From the NCBI GenBank assembly GCA_003252395.1, contig QKEL01000011.1, positions 62,001 to 126,000 on the forward strand: a stretch of 64,000 nucleotides of DNA, read 5' to 3'. The notes under the pieces were generated by a model. The model ran no database searches, was not told the origin of the DNA, and saw only the letters and a list, made by a program, of their open reading frames with translations. Shown here piece after piece: positions 33,830-41,401 of this stretch. Every line of letters starts with the position of its first letter. Within the stretch, counting starts at the first letter, position 1. The position numbers were made by a program, and so were the translations under genes. Source of the stretch: Spirochaetales bacterium (GTDB lineage Bacteria > Spirochaetota > Spirochaetia > Treponematales > Treponemataceae).

Positions 33830-34705
33830 ATGACCTATGACATCGACGGAACGGCGGTATATTGCGAGACTATCGGGGAGGGCATGCCCCTTATCGCCCT
33901 CCACGGCTGGGGCGTGGACCATCGGCTTATGTCCGGCTGCCTAGAACCGGCCTTCGCTTCCGAAGGGGCGCGGTTCCCGTGCCGCCGCCTGTATCCCGAC
34001 CTGCCCGGCATGGGGCGCAGCCCGGCCGACCCGCGGATAAACGGCTCCGACGCCATGCTCGACCTGGTCGCCTCTTTCGCCGATACCGTCGCGCCGGACG
34101 GCCCCTTCCTGCTCGCCGGAGAATCGTACGGGGGCTATCTCGCGCGGGCGCTCGTCAGGCGCATGCCGGAACGGGTCGCCGGCCTCCTCCTGATAGCCCC
34201 TGCGGTAAGCGCGCGGCCCGCCCCAGGGCAAAAACGGGAAGACGTTCCGAACCATGCGACGGTTTTCGAGGATGGGGAATTCCTTGCGGGGATGGAAAAA
34301 GACGCGCGGAAGGCCTTCGGCGAGCTCGGGGTGCGCCTCACGAAAGACGCCTGGCTCCGGTACGAGCGGGACGTGCTCCCGGGAATCAAGGCCGCGGACC
34401 GGTATTACCTCGGGACCGTACTTGGGCGAAAATCGGCCCTGAGCGCCGATCCCGACCTCGACGCGCCCGTTTTCGGGAAACCCTCCCTCTTCGTCGCGGG
34501 CAGGCAAGATTCGCGCGTGGGCTACCGGCCCCTGTGGGCCCTCCTCGAAACCTATCCCCGGGCGACCTACGCGGTTTTGGACGGCGCGGGCCACAATCTC
34601 CAAACCGAGCGGGTCGGTGCCTTCGAGGCCCTCGTCGCCGATTGGCTCGAGCGGGTCGAGGAAGAAAGAACCGCCGAAAAAAGGCGTCTCGAAGGGTTGG
34701 CTTAA
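33830..34705 (+). CDS. Alpha/beta hydrolase
   Basis: 291 residues, alpha/beta-hydrolase fold: oxyanion segment LHGWGVDH, nucleophile Ser in AGESYGG, a late Asp (GRQDSRV) and catalytic His in GAGHNLQTE. No signal peptide. Substrate unknown. Start ATG 33830 with AAGGAG 7 nt upstream; the frame open from 33800 is the operator. Regulated with marR. Its TAA overlaps the stop of the convergent small membrane gene. Confidence 0.87.
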   Translation: MTYDIDGTAVYCETIGEGMPLIALHGWGVDHRLMSGCLEPAFASEGARFPCRRLYPDLPGMGRSPADPRINGSDAMLDLVASFADTVAPDGPFLLAGESYGGYLARALVRRMPERVAGLLLIAPAVSARPAPGQKREDVPNHATVFEDGEFLAGMEKDARKAFGELGVRLTKDAWLRYERDVLPGIKAADRYYLGTVLGRKSALSADPDLDAPVFGKPSLFVAGRQDSRVGYRPLWALLETYPRATYAVLDGAGHNLQTERVGAFEALVADWLERVEEERTAEKRRLEGLA

Positions 34706-34971
34706 ACCGCCCGGCCGACCCGCCGCTTGGCGGCGAACAGGAAGATCGCGACGAAAAGCAGCGCGGAAACTATCGCGGAAATGACGAAGCTTAGGTTACC
34801 CACGGCGATTCGCGGGAAGAATAGGTCCAGGTCCAGGATATCGAACAGGTTGAAGAGCCTGAAATTGCCGATGCGGATCGAGTGGACCAAGATAAGGGTC
34901 AGGTGAATGCTCGCCGCGGAAAGCAGGAATATGCCGAGGGCGCGAACGAGCCGCGCGGTGGTTTGTTTCAA
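34702..34971 (-). CDS. Small two-helix membrane protein, unknown function
   Basis: 89 residues with two hydrophobic segments (ALGIFLLSAASIHLTLILV and FVISAIVSALLFVAIFLF). No family recognised. The start is TTG 34971 because GGAGGAGG lies 6 nt upstream; ATG 34992 lies ahead of that ribosome-binding site. It is 78 nt downstream of ridA and may be the last gene of that transcript. Confidence 0.6.
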   Translation of the reverse strand: MKQTTARLVRALGIFLLSAASIHLTLILVHSIRIGNFRLFNLFDILDLDLFFPRIAVGNLSFVISAIVSALLFVAIFLFAAKRRVGRAV

Positions 34972-35049
34972 TGAAAGCCTCCTCCGGCTCATGGGCCGGT
35001 ACGTAAGATGGACACGGTTCGGCGGAAAAGGTTTCACGCCGGGCGAGGA

Positions 35050-35427
35050 TCAGCGCTTCGCGATCATTTCGATTTCGATCATCGCGCCGAGCGGCAGTTC
35101 CTTCACGCCCACGGTGGAGCGCGCGGGATAGGGCGCGTTGAACTTCGTCTTGTAAATGTCGTTCATCGCGGCGAAGTTTCCCATGTCCGTGAGGAATACG
35201 TTCACCTTGATCACGTCGTCGGGGGTAAGGCCCGCGGCCTTCAGCACGTTAAAGAGGTTCTTGAAGGACTGCTCGGTCTGCGCCTTGATATCGCCCGGTA
35301 CCAGCGTGCCGGTGGCGGAATCCATCGGCGTTTGGCCCGACAGGTACACGAACCCGTCTATTTCGGCCGCGTGAGAATACGGCCCGACCGCTACGGCGCC
35401 TTCCGCCGTGATGCCCTTCCTTTTCAT
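35050..35427 (-). CDS. ridA: RidA-family enamine/imine deaminase
   Basis: 125 residues, normal RidA/YjgF length. Contains GPYSHAAEIDGFVYLSGQ, FKNLFNVLKAAGL and the family signature P-x-R-S-T-x-x-V-x-x-L-P-x-x-A-x-I-E-I-E-x-I-A. It hydrolyses reactive 2-aminoacrylate and related intermediates in the cytoplasm. Start ATG 35427 with AAGGAG upstream. Downstream of a metallo-hydrolase gene in the same direction. Confidence 0.92.
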   Translation of the reverse strand: MKRKGITAEGAVAVGPYSHAAEIDGFVYLSGQTPMDSATGTLVPGDIKAQTEQSFKNLFNVLKAAGLTPDDVIKVNVFLTDMGNFAAMNDIYKTKFNAPYPARSTVGVKELPLGAMIEIEMIAKR

Positions 35428-35531
35428 TTTTTCTCCTTTCTGCGGAGTCATCCCGATCGCCGCTTTCTTTGACGAACCGGACGCCCCCGACCTTCCTTAG
35501 TTTCGGTACGGTTGCATCATCCGACGTTTGG

Positions 35532-36197
35532 CTACCGCGCGGCAAGCCCCGTCCAGGCGAAGGGCTTTCCGTGCCCCGGATAGACCGTTTTCGGGTTCAT
35601 CCCGGCAAGGCCGCCGATACTGCGCCGAAGTTCCGCCCGGTCCATGATGATCGTCGCCGGTTTGTCGTTCTGCAGGGTGTCTCCGCAGAGCAAGTCGCCG
35701 GAATCGAGCAGGAGGCCGATCGAGCCGTCGGTATGGCCGGGTATGTGGCGAACCCCGCAGGGCAAGCCGTATTCGTCCAGCCTTTGCCCGTCTTCAAGGA
35801 ACAGATCCGGCGTGAACCGCTCGAAATCCCGCGCCATCTTCGCGACGCCCCCCGTTAAGCCCATTAGGAACTGCAGGAACCGCATCAAGGCGGAGGTCAC
35901 CGTCCTATCGGGGTTCAATTCCCCGTCCCGGACCATCGCCAAGTCGGCCCGGTGCATCGCGACCGGCGCGCCGTATTTTTCCCGAAGGAATTTGCAATTG
36001 CCCGTATGGTCGATATCGCCGTGGGTGGCGATTATCAGCTTCAGGTTGCCGCCGTCGCAGCCGGCGGCGTCAAGCTTCCGCAAGAGGGCATCGCGCAAGG
36101 CCGGCACCCCGGTATCCACCAAAAAAAAGCCGGCATCGGTCTTGATTACGTAACAGTTGACGAACCCAAGATTGATCCATTGAACTTCTGCGTTCAT
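35532..36197 (-). CDS. Metallo-beta-lactamase-fold hydrolase (glyoxalase II-like)
   Basis: 221 residues. MBL signature ATHGDIDHTGN, where the second His of HxHxDH is Asp as in many bacterial members of this subgroup; other ligands are in PGHTDGS and GDTLQND, and the C-terminal PGHGKP. Probably a thioester or lactone hydrolase; substrate not readable. AAAAGGAGG precedes the ATG. It begins 11 nt after the stop of the AbrB-FliG-like gene, so both are co-transcribed. Confidence 0.88.
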   Translation of the reverse strand: MNAEVQWINLGFVNCYVIKTDAGFFLVDTGVPALRDALLRKLDAAGCDGGNLKLIIATHGDIDHTGNCKFLREKYGAPVAMHRADLAMVRDGELNPDRTVTSALMRFLQFLMGLTGGVAKMARDFERFTPDLFLEDGQRLDEYGLPCGVRHIPGHTDGSIGLLLDSGDLLCGDTLQNDKPATIIMDRAELRRSIGGLAGMNPKTVYPGHGKPFAWTGLAAR

Positions 36198-36208
36198 ACG
36201 CCCTCCTT

Positions 36209-36622
36209 TTACCCCTTTACGACTTCCATGAGCGCCTCGCTTATAGCGTTGCGGCTCCGCTCGATGATCAGGTCTTTCGCGTCGCCTTTTTCCAGCCGCT
36301 CGACCGTCGGGACGAGGTAGCCCTTCACCCGCTCGGAGAGGTTACGGTACACCGCGTCCTTGATATGCGCGGGGGCCCCGACGAGGGCGGTCATGAGATC
36401 GGCCCCGGAAAGCTTACGCAATACCTGCTGGATAGTCGGGTCGTCGAGCTTCGCGATTTCCTCGAAATGGGGTACGAAGGTCATGGCTATCGCCTTTTTG
36501 AGAACGATCTTTCCCTCGGATACCTCGAGCTCGATTTCGTCGCCGAATACGGCCTGCTTCAATACCGCCTGGGGAATGCGAATCCCCTTGGAATTGCCAA
36601 TGTCGATAATCGGTATTCTCAT
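36209..36622 (-). CDS. AbrB/MazE-type DNA-binding domain fused to a FliG-like armadillo segment
   Basis: 137 residues. Residues 1 to about 46 form a SpoVT/AbrB swapped-hairpin domain (IIDIGNSKGIRIPQAVLKQ; EIELEVSEGKIVLKK). Residues about 58-135 match the armadillo segment of the flagellar switch protein FliG: DDPTIQQVLRKLSGADLMTALVGA, then N-L-S-E-R-V and a late I-x-x-A-L-x-E-V. No toxin gene is next to it, so it is probably not an antitoxin but a regulator coupled to protein-protein contacts. GAGGAGG precedes the ATG, with a promoter at 36653-36681. Confidence 0.75.
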   Translation of the reverse strand: MRIPIIDIGNSKGIRIPQAVLKQAVFGDEIELEVSEGKIVLKKAIAMTFVPHFEEIAKLDDPTIQQVLRKLSGADLMTALVGAPAHIKDAVYRNLSERVKGYLVPTVERLEKGDAKDLIIERSRNAISEALMEVVKG

Positions 36623-36652
36623 TGTTTTCCTCCTCTAAAAGGATCTACAATA

Positions 36653-36681
36653 AGCATACATTGTGACTACGTGAATTGCAA
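36653..36681 (-). promoter_or_regulatory. Promoter of the AbrB-FliG-like gene
   Basis: On the minus strand TTGCAA (36676-36681), 17-nt spacer, TATGCT (36653-36658), about 30 nt before the ATG, leaving room for the GAGGAGG ribosome-binding site. Confidence 0.55.
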
Positions 36682-36788
36682 ACTTTTACGCTTTTTTTGA
36701 TCTCGCGCTCCGTACCTCTCGCTTCGAGGGGGCTCCGAGCGTGCCCGCGCGAATTGCCGCGCCCCGCTGTGCCTCTCCCCGAAATTCT

Positions 36789-36825
36789 TCAGTTCCCTGA
36801 GCCGGCGTCTCAGTTTCCTGAGCCG
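36789..36825 (-). repeat. 21-bp-period direct duplication across an ABC permease stop codon
   Basis: TCAGTTYCCTGAGCCG occurs at 36789-36804 and 36810-36825. The second copy encodes the last residues and stop codon of the permease gene; the first lies just downstream, a small duplication of the gene end. Upstream of it (36623-36788) no gene is seen. Confidence 0.7.
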
Positions 36826-37640
36826 TCGTAGCAGGTGAGGGAGCGATAGAACACGATCCGGGCGATAATCACGCACCAGATCGCGACGAGCGGGACAGCC
36901 CACGCCAGGGGGGCCCAGAAGAACTGGCCGGGGGCGGCCTTGCCGAAGAGCCAGACCGCCGGCACGTAGCTGATGAAGGCGTAGGGGATCACGAAGAAGA
37001 CGAGGGCCTCGACCGCCCGGCCGAATATGAACGACGGATACTTCGCGAAGTCGGCGAGCTGGTAAATCATGAGCGGGAAGGCGTTAAAATAGGCCTTGAG
37101 CCAAAAGGCGGAACAGTTCGCGGCGAAGGAGACGGCGGTGCGGATGGCGCAGGCCGAAACGACGAAGACGGGGACGAAAAGGATTTTCGCGAGCGTCCAT
37201 TCCACGTGGACACGGGCGGTGGAGAGGGCGAGAAGGACGGCGCCGAGGACGATATTGCCGATCCCGTGAACGCCCATGGTATAGGTGAGGATCTGCAGGA
37301 TGGGGGATACGGGGCGGAGCAGCATGCGGTCCAGGTCGCCGGTGTTGACGAGGAAGGCCATTTGCCACAGGCCCTCGAACGCGAAGGAGACCACCCCCTC
37401 GGTGATGAAGACCATGGCGAGCATCCAGGTGATTTCCCAGCGGGTCCAGCCCTGAATGGAGGGTATGCGCGAGAAGAGCACGGTGAGGAACATGAAGCCC
37501 AGGGCCTGCAATGCCGCGCCGGAAACGAACATGATGAGGGAATCGACCTTGTACTCGAGCTTGATTTTGGTGTTTTGGGCGAGAAAACGGAAAAAAAGGC
37601 CGATCGCGCGGCCGGGATTCAGGGACCGAAGGGATTTCAT
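36810..37640 (-). CDS. ABC-2 exporter permease (second subunit)
   Basis: 276 residues with about six membrane helices, of the ABC-2 family that pairs two dissimilar permeases with one ATPase (COG3694/COG4587-type). Starts near NPGRAIGLFFRFLAQNTKIKLEYK, an amphipathic segment typical of the family. It begins 3 nt after the first permease gene. Substrate unknown; related systems export drugs or lipids. Confidence 0.82.
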   Translation of the reverse strand: MKSLRSLNPGRAIGLFFRFLAQNTKIKLEYKVDSLIMFVSGAALQALGFMFLTVLFSRIPSIQGWTRWEITWMLAMVFITEGVVSFAFEGLWQMAFLVNTGDLDRMLLRPVSPILQILTYTMGVHGIGNIVLGAVLLALSTARVHVEWTLAKILFVPVFVVSACAIRTAVSFAANCSAFWLKAYFNAFPLMIYQLADFAKYPSFIFGRAVEALVFFVIPYAFISYVPAVWLFGKAAPGQFFWAPLAWAVPLVAIWCVIIARIVFYRSLTCYDGSGN

Positions 37641-37643
37641 CGC

Positions 37644-38435
37644 TCAGCCCCCCTGCACCGTGACGCGGCGCATGGCGAGGGCCCAAATGGCCCGGCCCAA
37701 AAGCCAAAGGGCGACGACCCAGGCAAGGCCCACGGCGAGGGCGCGCGCGAGCTCGATCCCGGCGAGTCGGCCCGTGAAGGCGCTCGCGGGCACCCACACG
37801 ACGCTCTTGAAGGGGAGCCAGTCCGCGGCGGAGCGGAGCCAGAGGGGAAAAAAGCTTAAAGGCACGAGGGCGCCGGAAAAGAAGTCCGTGAGTCCCTTCC
37901 TGAGCCAGGAGATGCCCATGAGGGTTTGGGTCCAAAAGCAGGCGAGGCCGAACACGTATACCAAGAGGAATTTCATGGCAAAGCCGATGAGGACCGCGCA
38001 GGAAAAGCCGAGCCACTGGAGGCTTCCCGCGGGTAGCACGGTGAGACCGAAGGCGAAGGCGAAGCCCATGCAGGCGGCGCTCACGAGCACGCCCTCGCTG
38101 AAGCTGTTGCCCAGGGTAATCGCGAGGCTCGCCTTTTGGTAGTCCACGGGCCGCATGAGTTCCACGGCGATGTTCCCCGAGCGGATCGCGCGGGAAATGC
38201 GGTATTCGCTGGAGCCGGAAACCAGGGCGCTCATGAACAGGGACACCACGAGGTAGCTTTTCATCTCGGCCCAGTCGAAGCCGCCCACGCTCCCCCGGCC
38301 CGTGTACACCGCCACCCAGATGAGGAAGATGACGAGGTAGGTCACGACGTTGCTGACCATGTTGACGACGTAGGCGATGCGGTACGCGAGGGTTTCCTGC
38401 ACCGCGAGGGCCGCGTGGCGGAAGTACTTTCTCAT
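37644..38435 (-). CDS. ABC-2 exporter permease (first subunit)
   Basis: 263 residues, about six membrane helices, opening MRKYFRHAALAVQETLAYRIAYVVN as in the same ABC-2 group. The start ATG 38435 overlaps the ATPase stop (ATGA); the longer frame running to 39107 is the ATPase shadow. Forms a heterodimer with the following permease. Confidence 0.85.
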   Translation of the reverse strand: MRKYFRHAALAVQETLAYRIAYVVNMVSNVVTYLVIFLIWVAVYTGRGSVGGFDWAEMKSYLVVSLFMSALVSGSSEYRISRAIRSGNIAVELMRPVDYQKASLAITLGNSFSEGVLVSAACMGFAFAFGLTVLPAGSLQWLGFSCAVLIGFAMKFLLVYVFGLACFWTQTLMGISWLRKGLTDFFSGALVPLSFFPLWLRSAADWLPFKSVVWVPASAFTGRLAGIELARALAVGLAWVVALWLLGRAIWALAMRRVTVQGG

Positions 38436-39433
38436 AGAGTGAGCTTTCCCTCGTACACGTTCTTGATTACCCGCTCGATCTCCGGCTCGTCGATTCGGAA
38501 GTCGGTCACGTCGCCGGACCCGATCGCCAGCGTCACCACGTCGCGCGCCGAGAGGGCGAAGCGGTCGAACTCCACCGAGAGCCCGGAATCGTCGGCGGCG
38601 ATCACGGATAGGCGCGGGTTGCCCGAAAGCTTTTCCGCGAGGGCTTGGCCGCCCGAGGAAACGCGCAGGTGCATGGTGCGGGTCTTCACGCAGAGGTCCA
38701 GGAGCCGGTCCAGGGCGCCGTCGTAGATGATCGTGCCCTTGTCGATAATGACCAGGCGCTTGCACACGTCGCGGATATCGTCCAGGTCGTGGGAGGTGAG
38801 CATGACCGTGACGCCCCGGTCGCGGTTTACCTGGGTGAGAAAGGCGCGGATGCGCTCGCGCACGGCGATGTCCAGGCCGATGGTCGGCTCGTCCAGGAAG
38901 ACGACGGGCGGGTCGTGCAGGAAGGAGGCGGCGAGGTCGGCCCGCATGCGCTGGCCGAGCGAGAGCTTCCGGGCGGACATGTCCACGAATTCGGCGAGGC
39001 CGAGCACCTCGGTAAGGTAGGCGAGATTGTCGCGGTAGCGCGCTTCGGTCATGTCGTAAATGTCGCGGATGAGCGTGAAGGACTCGCGCACGGGAATGTC
39101 CCACCACAGCTGGGTGCGCTGGCCGAATACCACGCCGATCTTTTTCGCGTTCTCGACGCGCTGCCGGTATGGGTCGAAGCCGTTCACCGAGACCGCGCCG
39201 CCGCTCGGCATGAGGATTCCCGTGAGCATCTTGATGGTCGTGGATTTTCCGGCCCCGTTCGGCCCCACGTACGCCACGAGCTCCCCCGGCTCCACCGAAA
39301 GGTTCACGTCGCGCACGGCGCGGATCTCCCGGTATTCCGGCTTGAAGAGGTGCTTCACCGCGCCCGCAAGGCCCGGCTCCTTTACCGCGCTCGAAAATGA
39401 TTTCGTGAGGCCCGTGGCCTGGATGATCGCCAT
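38432..39433 (-). CDS. ABC-2 exporter ATP-binding protein
   Basis: 333 residues. Walker A GPNGAGKST, Q-loop, signature LSLGQRMRADLAASFLHDPPVVFLDEPTIGLD, H-loop TSHDLDD, and an extra C-terminal domain of about 90 residues as in COG4586-type ATPases. The start ATG 39433 has no Shine-Dalgarno: TTTACA (39464-39469), 17-nt spacer and CATACT (39441-39446) end 7 nt before it, so the message may be leaderless. The start codon also sits in the stem of GCCATAC-6-GTATGGC (39429-39448). Confidence 0.92.
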   Translation of the reverse strand: MAIIQATGLTKSFSSAVKEPGLAGAVKHLFKPEYREIRAVRDVNLSVEPGELVAYVGPNGAGKSTTIKMLTGILMPSGGAVSVNGFDPYRQRVENAKKIGVVFGQRTQLWWDIPVRESFTLIRDIYDMTEARYRDNLAYLTEVLGLAEFVDMSARKLSLGQRMRADLAASFLHDPPVVFLDEPTIGLDIAVRERIRAFLTQVNRDRGVTVMLTSHDLDDIRDVCKRLVIIDKGTIIYDGALDRLLDLCVKTRTMHLRVSSGGQALAEKLSGNPRLSVIAADDSGLSVEFDRFALSARDVVTLAIGSGDVTDFRIDEPEIERVIKNVYEGKLTL

Positions 39434-39469
39434 ACGGGAAAGTATGGCGAGCCGCGCGAATCGTGTAAA
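39429..39469 (-). promoter_or_regulatory. Promoter with inverted repeat over the ABC ATPase start codon
   Basis: Promoter boxes TTTACA and CATACT as given for the ATPase gene; the 7-bp inverted repeat GCCATAC/GTATGGC (39429-39435, 39442-39448) covers both the -10 box and the ATG. It could be an operator or an RNA hairpin limiting initiation. Confidence 0.5.
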
Positions 39470-39540
39470 GCGCTTTTTTCCGCGCGCTTTTACTTCCCGC
39501 GCGCGTTGCGCCGTCGCGGGCGGCATGGTACCCTTACGGC

Positions 39541-40086
39541 ATGAACCGAAAAGACAGCGCTTTGATCGTGGTGGATACCCAGCGGGGCGTGGTGGGAAAC
39601 GGGGCAGAGGCCGAACGGGTCGTCGGGAAAATAATGGCGGCCGTTACCAAGGCGCGCGCGGCGGGAGTGGCCGTCGCGTGGGTGCAGCACGAGGACGATA
39701 ACCTCGTTCGGGGAAGCGACGCGTGGCGCCTCGCCGAGGGCCTCGCGGCGGAGGAAGGCGATTTGTTCGTCGCGAAGCGGTACAATTCTTCCTTTGAGGA
39801 AACGGGCCTCGACGAAACGCTTCGGGAGCGGGGAATCCGGACGGTAATCCTCGCCGGGGCGGCCACGAACTGGTGCATACGCGCCACGGCGTACGGGGCC
39901 CTGGACCGGGGGTACGATCTCGTTCTCCTGTCCGACGCCCACACCACCGGCGACCTGGAAATAGCGGGCGGGCCCACGATCCCGGCGTCCGTTTTAATCG
40001 CGGAGCTGAACGTCGCTCTCGACAACCTCGAGTATCCCGATCGGACGAGCCGCTCGATACCGTCGGGCGAACTCGCCTTCGGCTGA
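39541..40086 (+). CDS. Isochorismatase-family cysteine hydrolase
   Basis: 181 residues, isochorismatase/nicotinamidase fold. Catalytic Asp12 in IVVDTQRG, Lys in VAKRYNSSF and Cys in GAATNWCIRATAYGA form the usual D-K-C triad; the cis-peptide region precedes the Cys. Substrate may be nicotinamide, isochorismate or another amide. No Shine-Dalgarno: TTGCGC (39506-39511), 17-nt spacer and TACCCT (39529-39534) end 6 nt before the ATG. Confidence 0.87.
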   Translation: MNRKDSALIVVDTQRGVVGNGAEAERVVGKIMAAVTKARAAGVAVAWVQHEDDNLVRGSDAWRLAEGLAAEEGDLFVAKRYNSSFEETGLDETLRERGIRTVILAGAATNWCIRATAYGALDRGYDLVLLSDAHTTGDLEIAGGPTIPASVLIAELNVALDNLEYPDRTSRSIPSGELAFG

Positions 40087-40095
40087 GGAGCGACG

Positions 40096-40701
40096 ATGCT
40101 GGTATACCGGTACGACCGAAACGGGGGATGCCCCGAAACGCCGCCGCCCCTCGACTCGCGCTCGCGAATCATGGTGGTGGGCACGAGCGGCTCGGGCAAG
40201 AGCACGCTCGCGGCCCTCCTCTCGCGCCGTCTCGGCATTCGCGACATCGAGCTCGACGCCCTGTATTGGGAGCCAGATTGGCGGGGCTGCGAGCTCCCGG
40301 AGTTCCGGCGCCGCATTGAGGAAGCGATCGCCGCCTGCGGCGACGGGGGCTACGTGATCCACGGGAACTACAACAAGGTACGCGACCTGACCTGGGGCCG
40401 CTGCGACGCCGTCGTGTGGCTCGATTACCCGAAAATCACGGTCATGCGCCGGGTCGTAACCCGAACCTTCGGCCGGGTGTTCGGCCGCACGGTTCTCTGG
40501 CGGGGCAACCGCGAAACCTTCAGGAAATCCTTCCTTTCGAAAGACTCGATCATCCTCTGGGCCTGGAACACGCACGAGAACCGGCGGGCCCAGTACCTGG
40601 AGGCCATGGCGAATAACGAGTACGGGATAGAGCGCTTCATCGTGATCCGCGATCCGGCCTTCGTGAGGGGCTTCCTCGCGACGATCGGCGGCGGGCCATA
40701 G
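40096..40701 (+). CDS. P-loop nucleotide kinase-like protein (FlaR/topology-modulation type)
   Basis: 201 residues with Walker A VGTSGSGKSTLAALLSRRLG, a DALYWEPDWR segment and a lid-like Arg-rich helix (RRVVTRTFGRVFGR) as in the adenylate-kinase-related proteins often annotated as DNA topology modulation protein FlaR. Substrate unknown. GAGGAG lies before the ATG and the gene is 9 nt after the isochorismatase-like gene, so co-transcribed. Confidence 0.8.
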   Translation: MLVYRYDRNGGCPETPPPLDSRSRIMVVGTSGSGKSTLAALLSRRLGIRDIELDALYWEPDWRGCELPEFRRRIEEAIAACGDGGYVIHGNYNKVRDLTWGRCDAVVWLDYPKITVMRRVVTRTFGRVFGRTVLWRGNRETFRKSFLSKDSIILWAWNTHENRRAQYLEAMANNEYGIERFIVIRDPAFVRGFLATIGGGP

Positions 40702-40758
40702 GCCCGGGCTTAGCCCCCGCGGCCTTCCCGCGCGTGCCTCCGGTAACGCGCCGTCCGC

Positions 40759-41298
40759 TTAGTAATTCGCCGCCGCGTACGCCACCCAGCCGCCGGCCTT
40801 CACGAGGGCGTCCTCGAATTCGCCGAGCCTGAAGGCGTAGGCCTTTTCGACCTTCCTGCCGTCCGCGCCGGTCGCGGAAAAGGCAAGCTTCCCCGCGGCG
40901 AGATCCACGGAAACAGACGTATCCAGCCCGGCGAAGGTCTTGAAAACCTCGTCGATTTCCGCGGCCTTAAGCTCGGTGGCGATCAGGCCGCAGTTATACA
41001 TGTTCTGCCGGAAAATGCGCGCGAAGTTTTCGGCGATCACGATATTGATGCCGTTCACCTCGAGCGCCCAGGGCGCGTGCTCGCGGCTCGAGCCGCAGCC
41101 GAAGTTCGCCCGGGTCACGATGGCGGTCTTGCCGGCGATGTCCTTTTTCGGGTCAAAGCCCGGAACCTTCAGGTCCTCCAGGCAATACGGCTTCAGCGCG
41201 GCCTTCGAAATTTCCGTCAGGTATTTCGCGGGTATGATTTCGTCGGTATTTATGTCGCTCCGGTCCAGGAAAAGGACCTTTCCGTCGAATTTGGTCAT
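40759..41298 (-). CDS. leuD: 3-isopropylmalate dehydratase small subunit
   Basis: 179 residues, short archaeal/bacterial LeuD type. SDINTDEIIPAKYL, ANFGCGSSREHAPWAL and AENFARIFRQN are the small-subunit swivel-domain motifs (GSSREHA). Works with LeuC in leucine biosynthesis, isomerising 2- and 3-isopropylmalate. Separated from leuC by a methyltransferase gene and a strong hairpin. AAGGAG-like site precedes the ATG. A homoaconitase-type role cannot be excluded. Confidence 0.9.
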   Translation of the reverse strand: MTKFDGKVLFLDRSDINTDEIIPAKYLTEISKAALKPYCLEDLKVPGFDPKKDIAGKTAIVTRANFGCGSSREHAPWALEVNGINIVIAENFARIFRQNMYNCGLIATELKAAEIDEVFKTFAGLDTSVSVDLAAGKLAFSATGADGRKVEKAYAFRLGEFEDALVKAGGWVAYAAANY

Positions 41299-41350
41299 GG
41301 TAAACTCCTTGTCTTACAAAAATTACGTACGTTCGCTTTCGTTTGGGCGC

Positions 41351-41386
41351 GTTGCCCGGTTCCGCGTAAAACGCGAAACCGGCAAC
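41351..41386 (-). promoter_or_regulatory. Strong intercistronic hairpin between tam and leuD
   Basis: GTTGCCCGGTTCCGCG (41351-41366) and CGCGAAACCGGCAAC (41372-41386) form a 15-bp stem with one bulge and one wobble around TAAAA. No T run follows on the minus strand, so mRNA stabilisation or attenuation is more likely than simple termination. Confidence 0.6.
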
Positions 41387-41401
41387 CGGGCCCGCTCCGG
41401 G

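Noticed and set aside
36209-36622. MazE antitoxin of a toxin-antitoxin pair
   Set aside because: No MazF, PIN or other toxin gene is adjacent on either side; the C-terminus is FliG-like and not an antitoxin tail.
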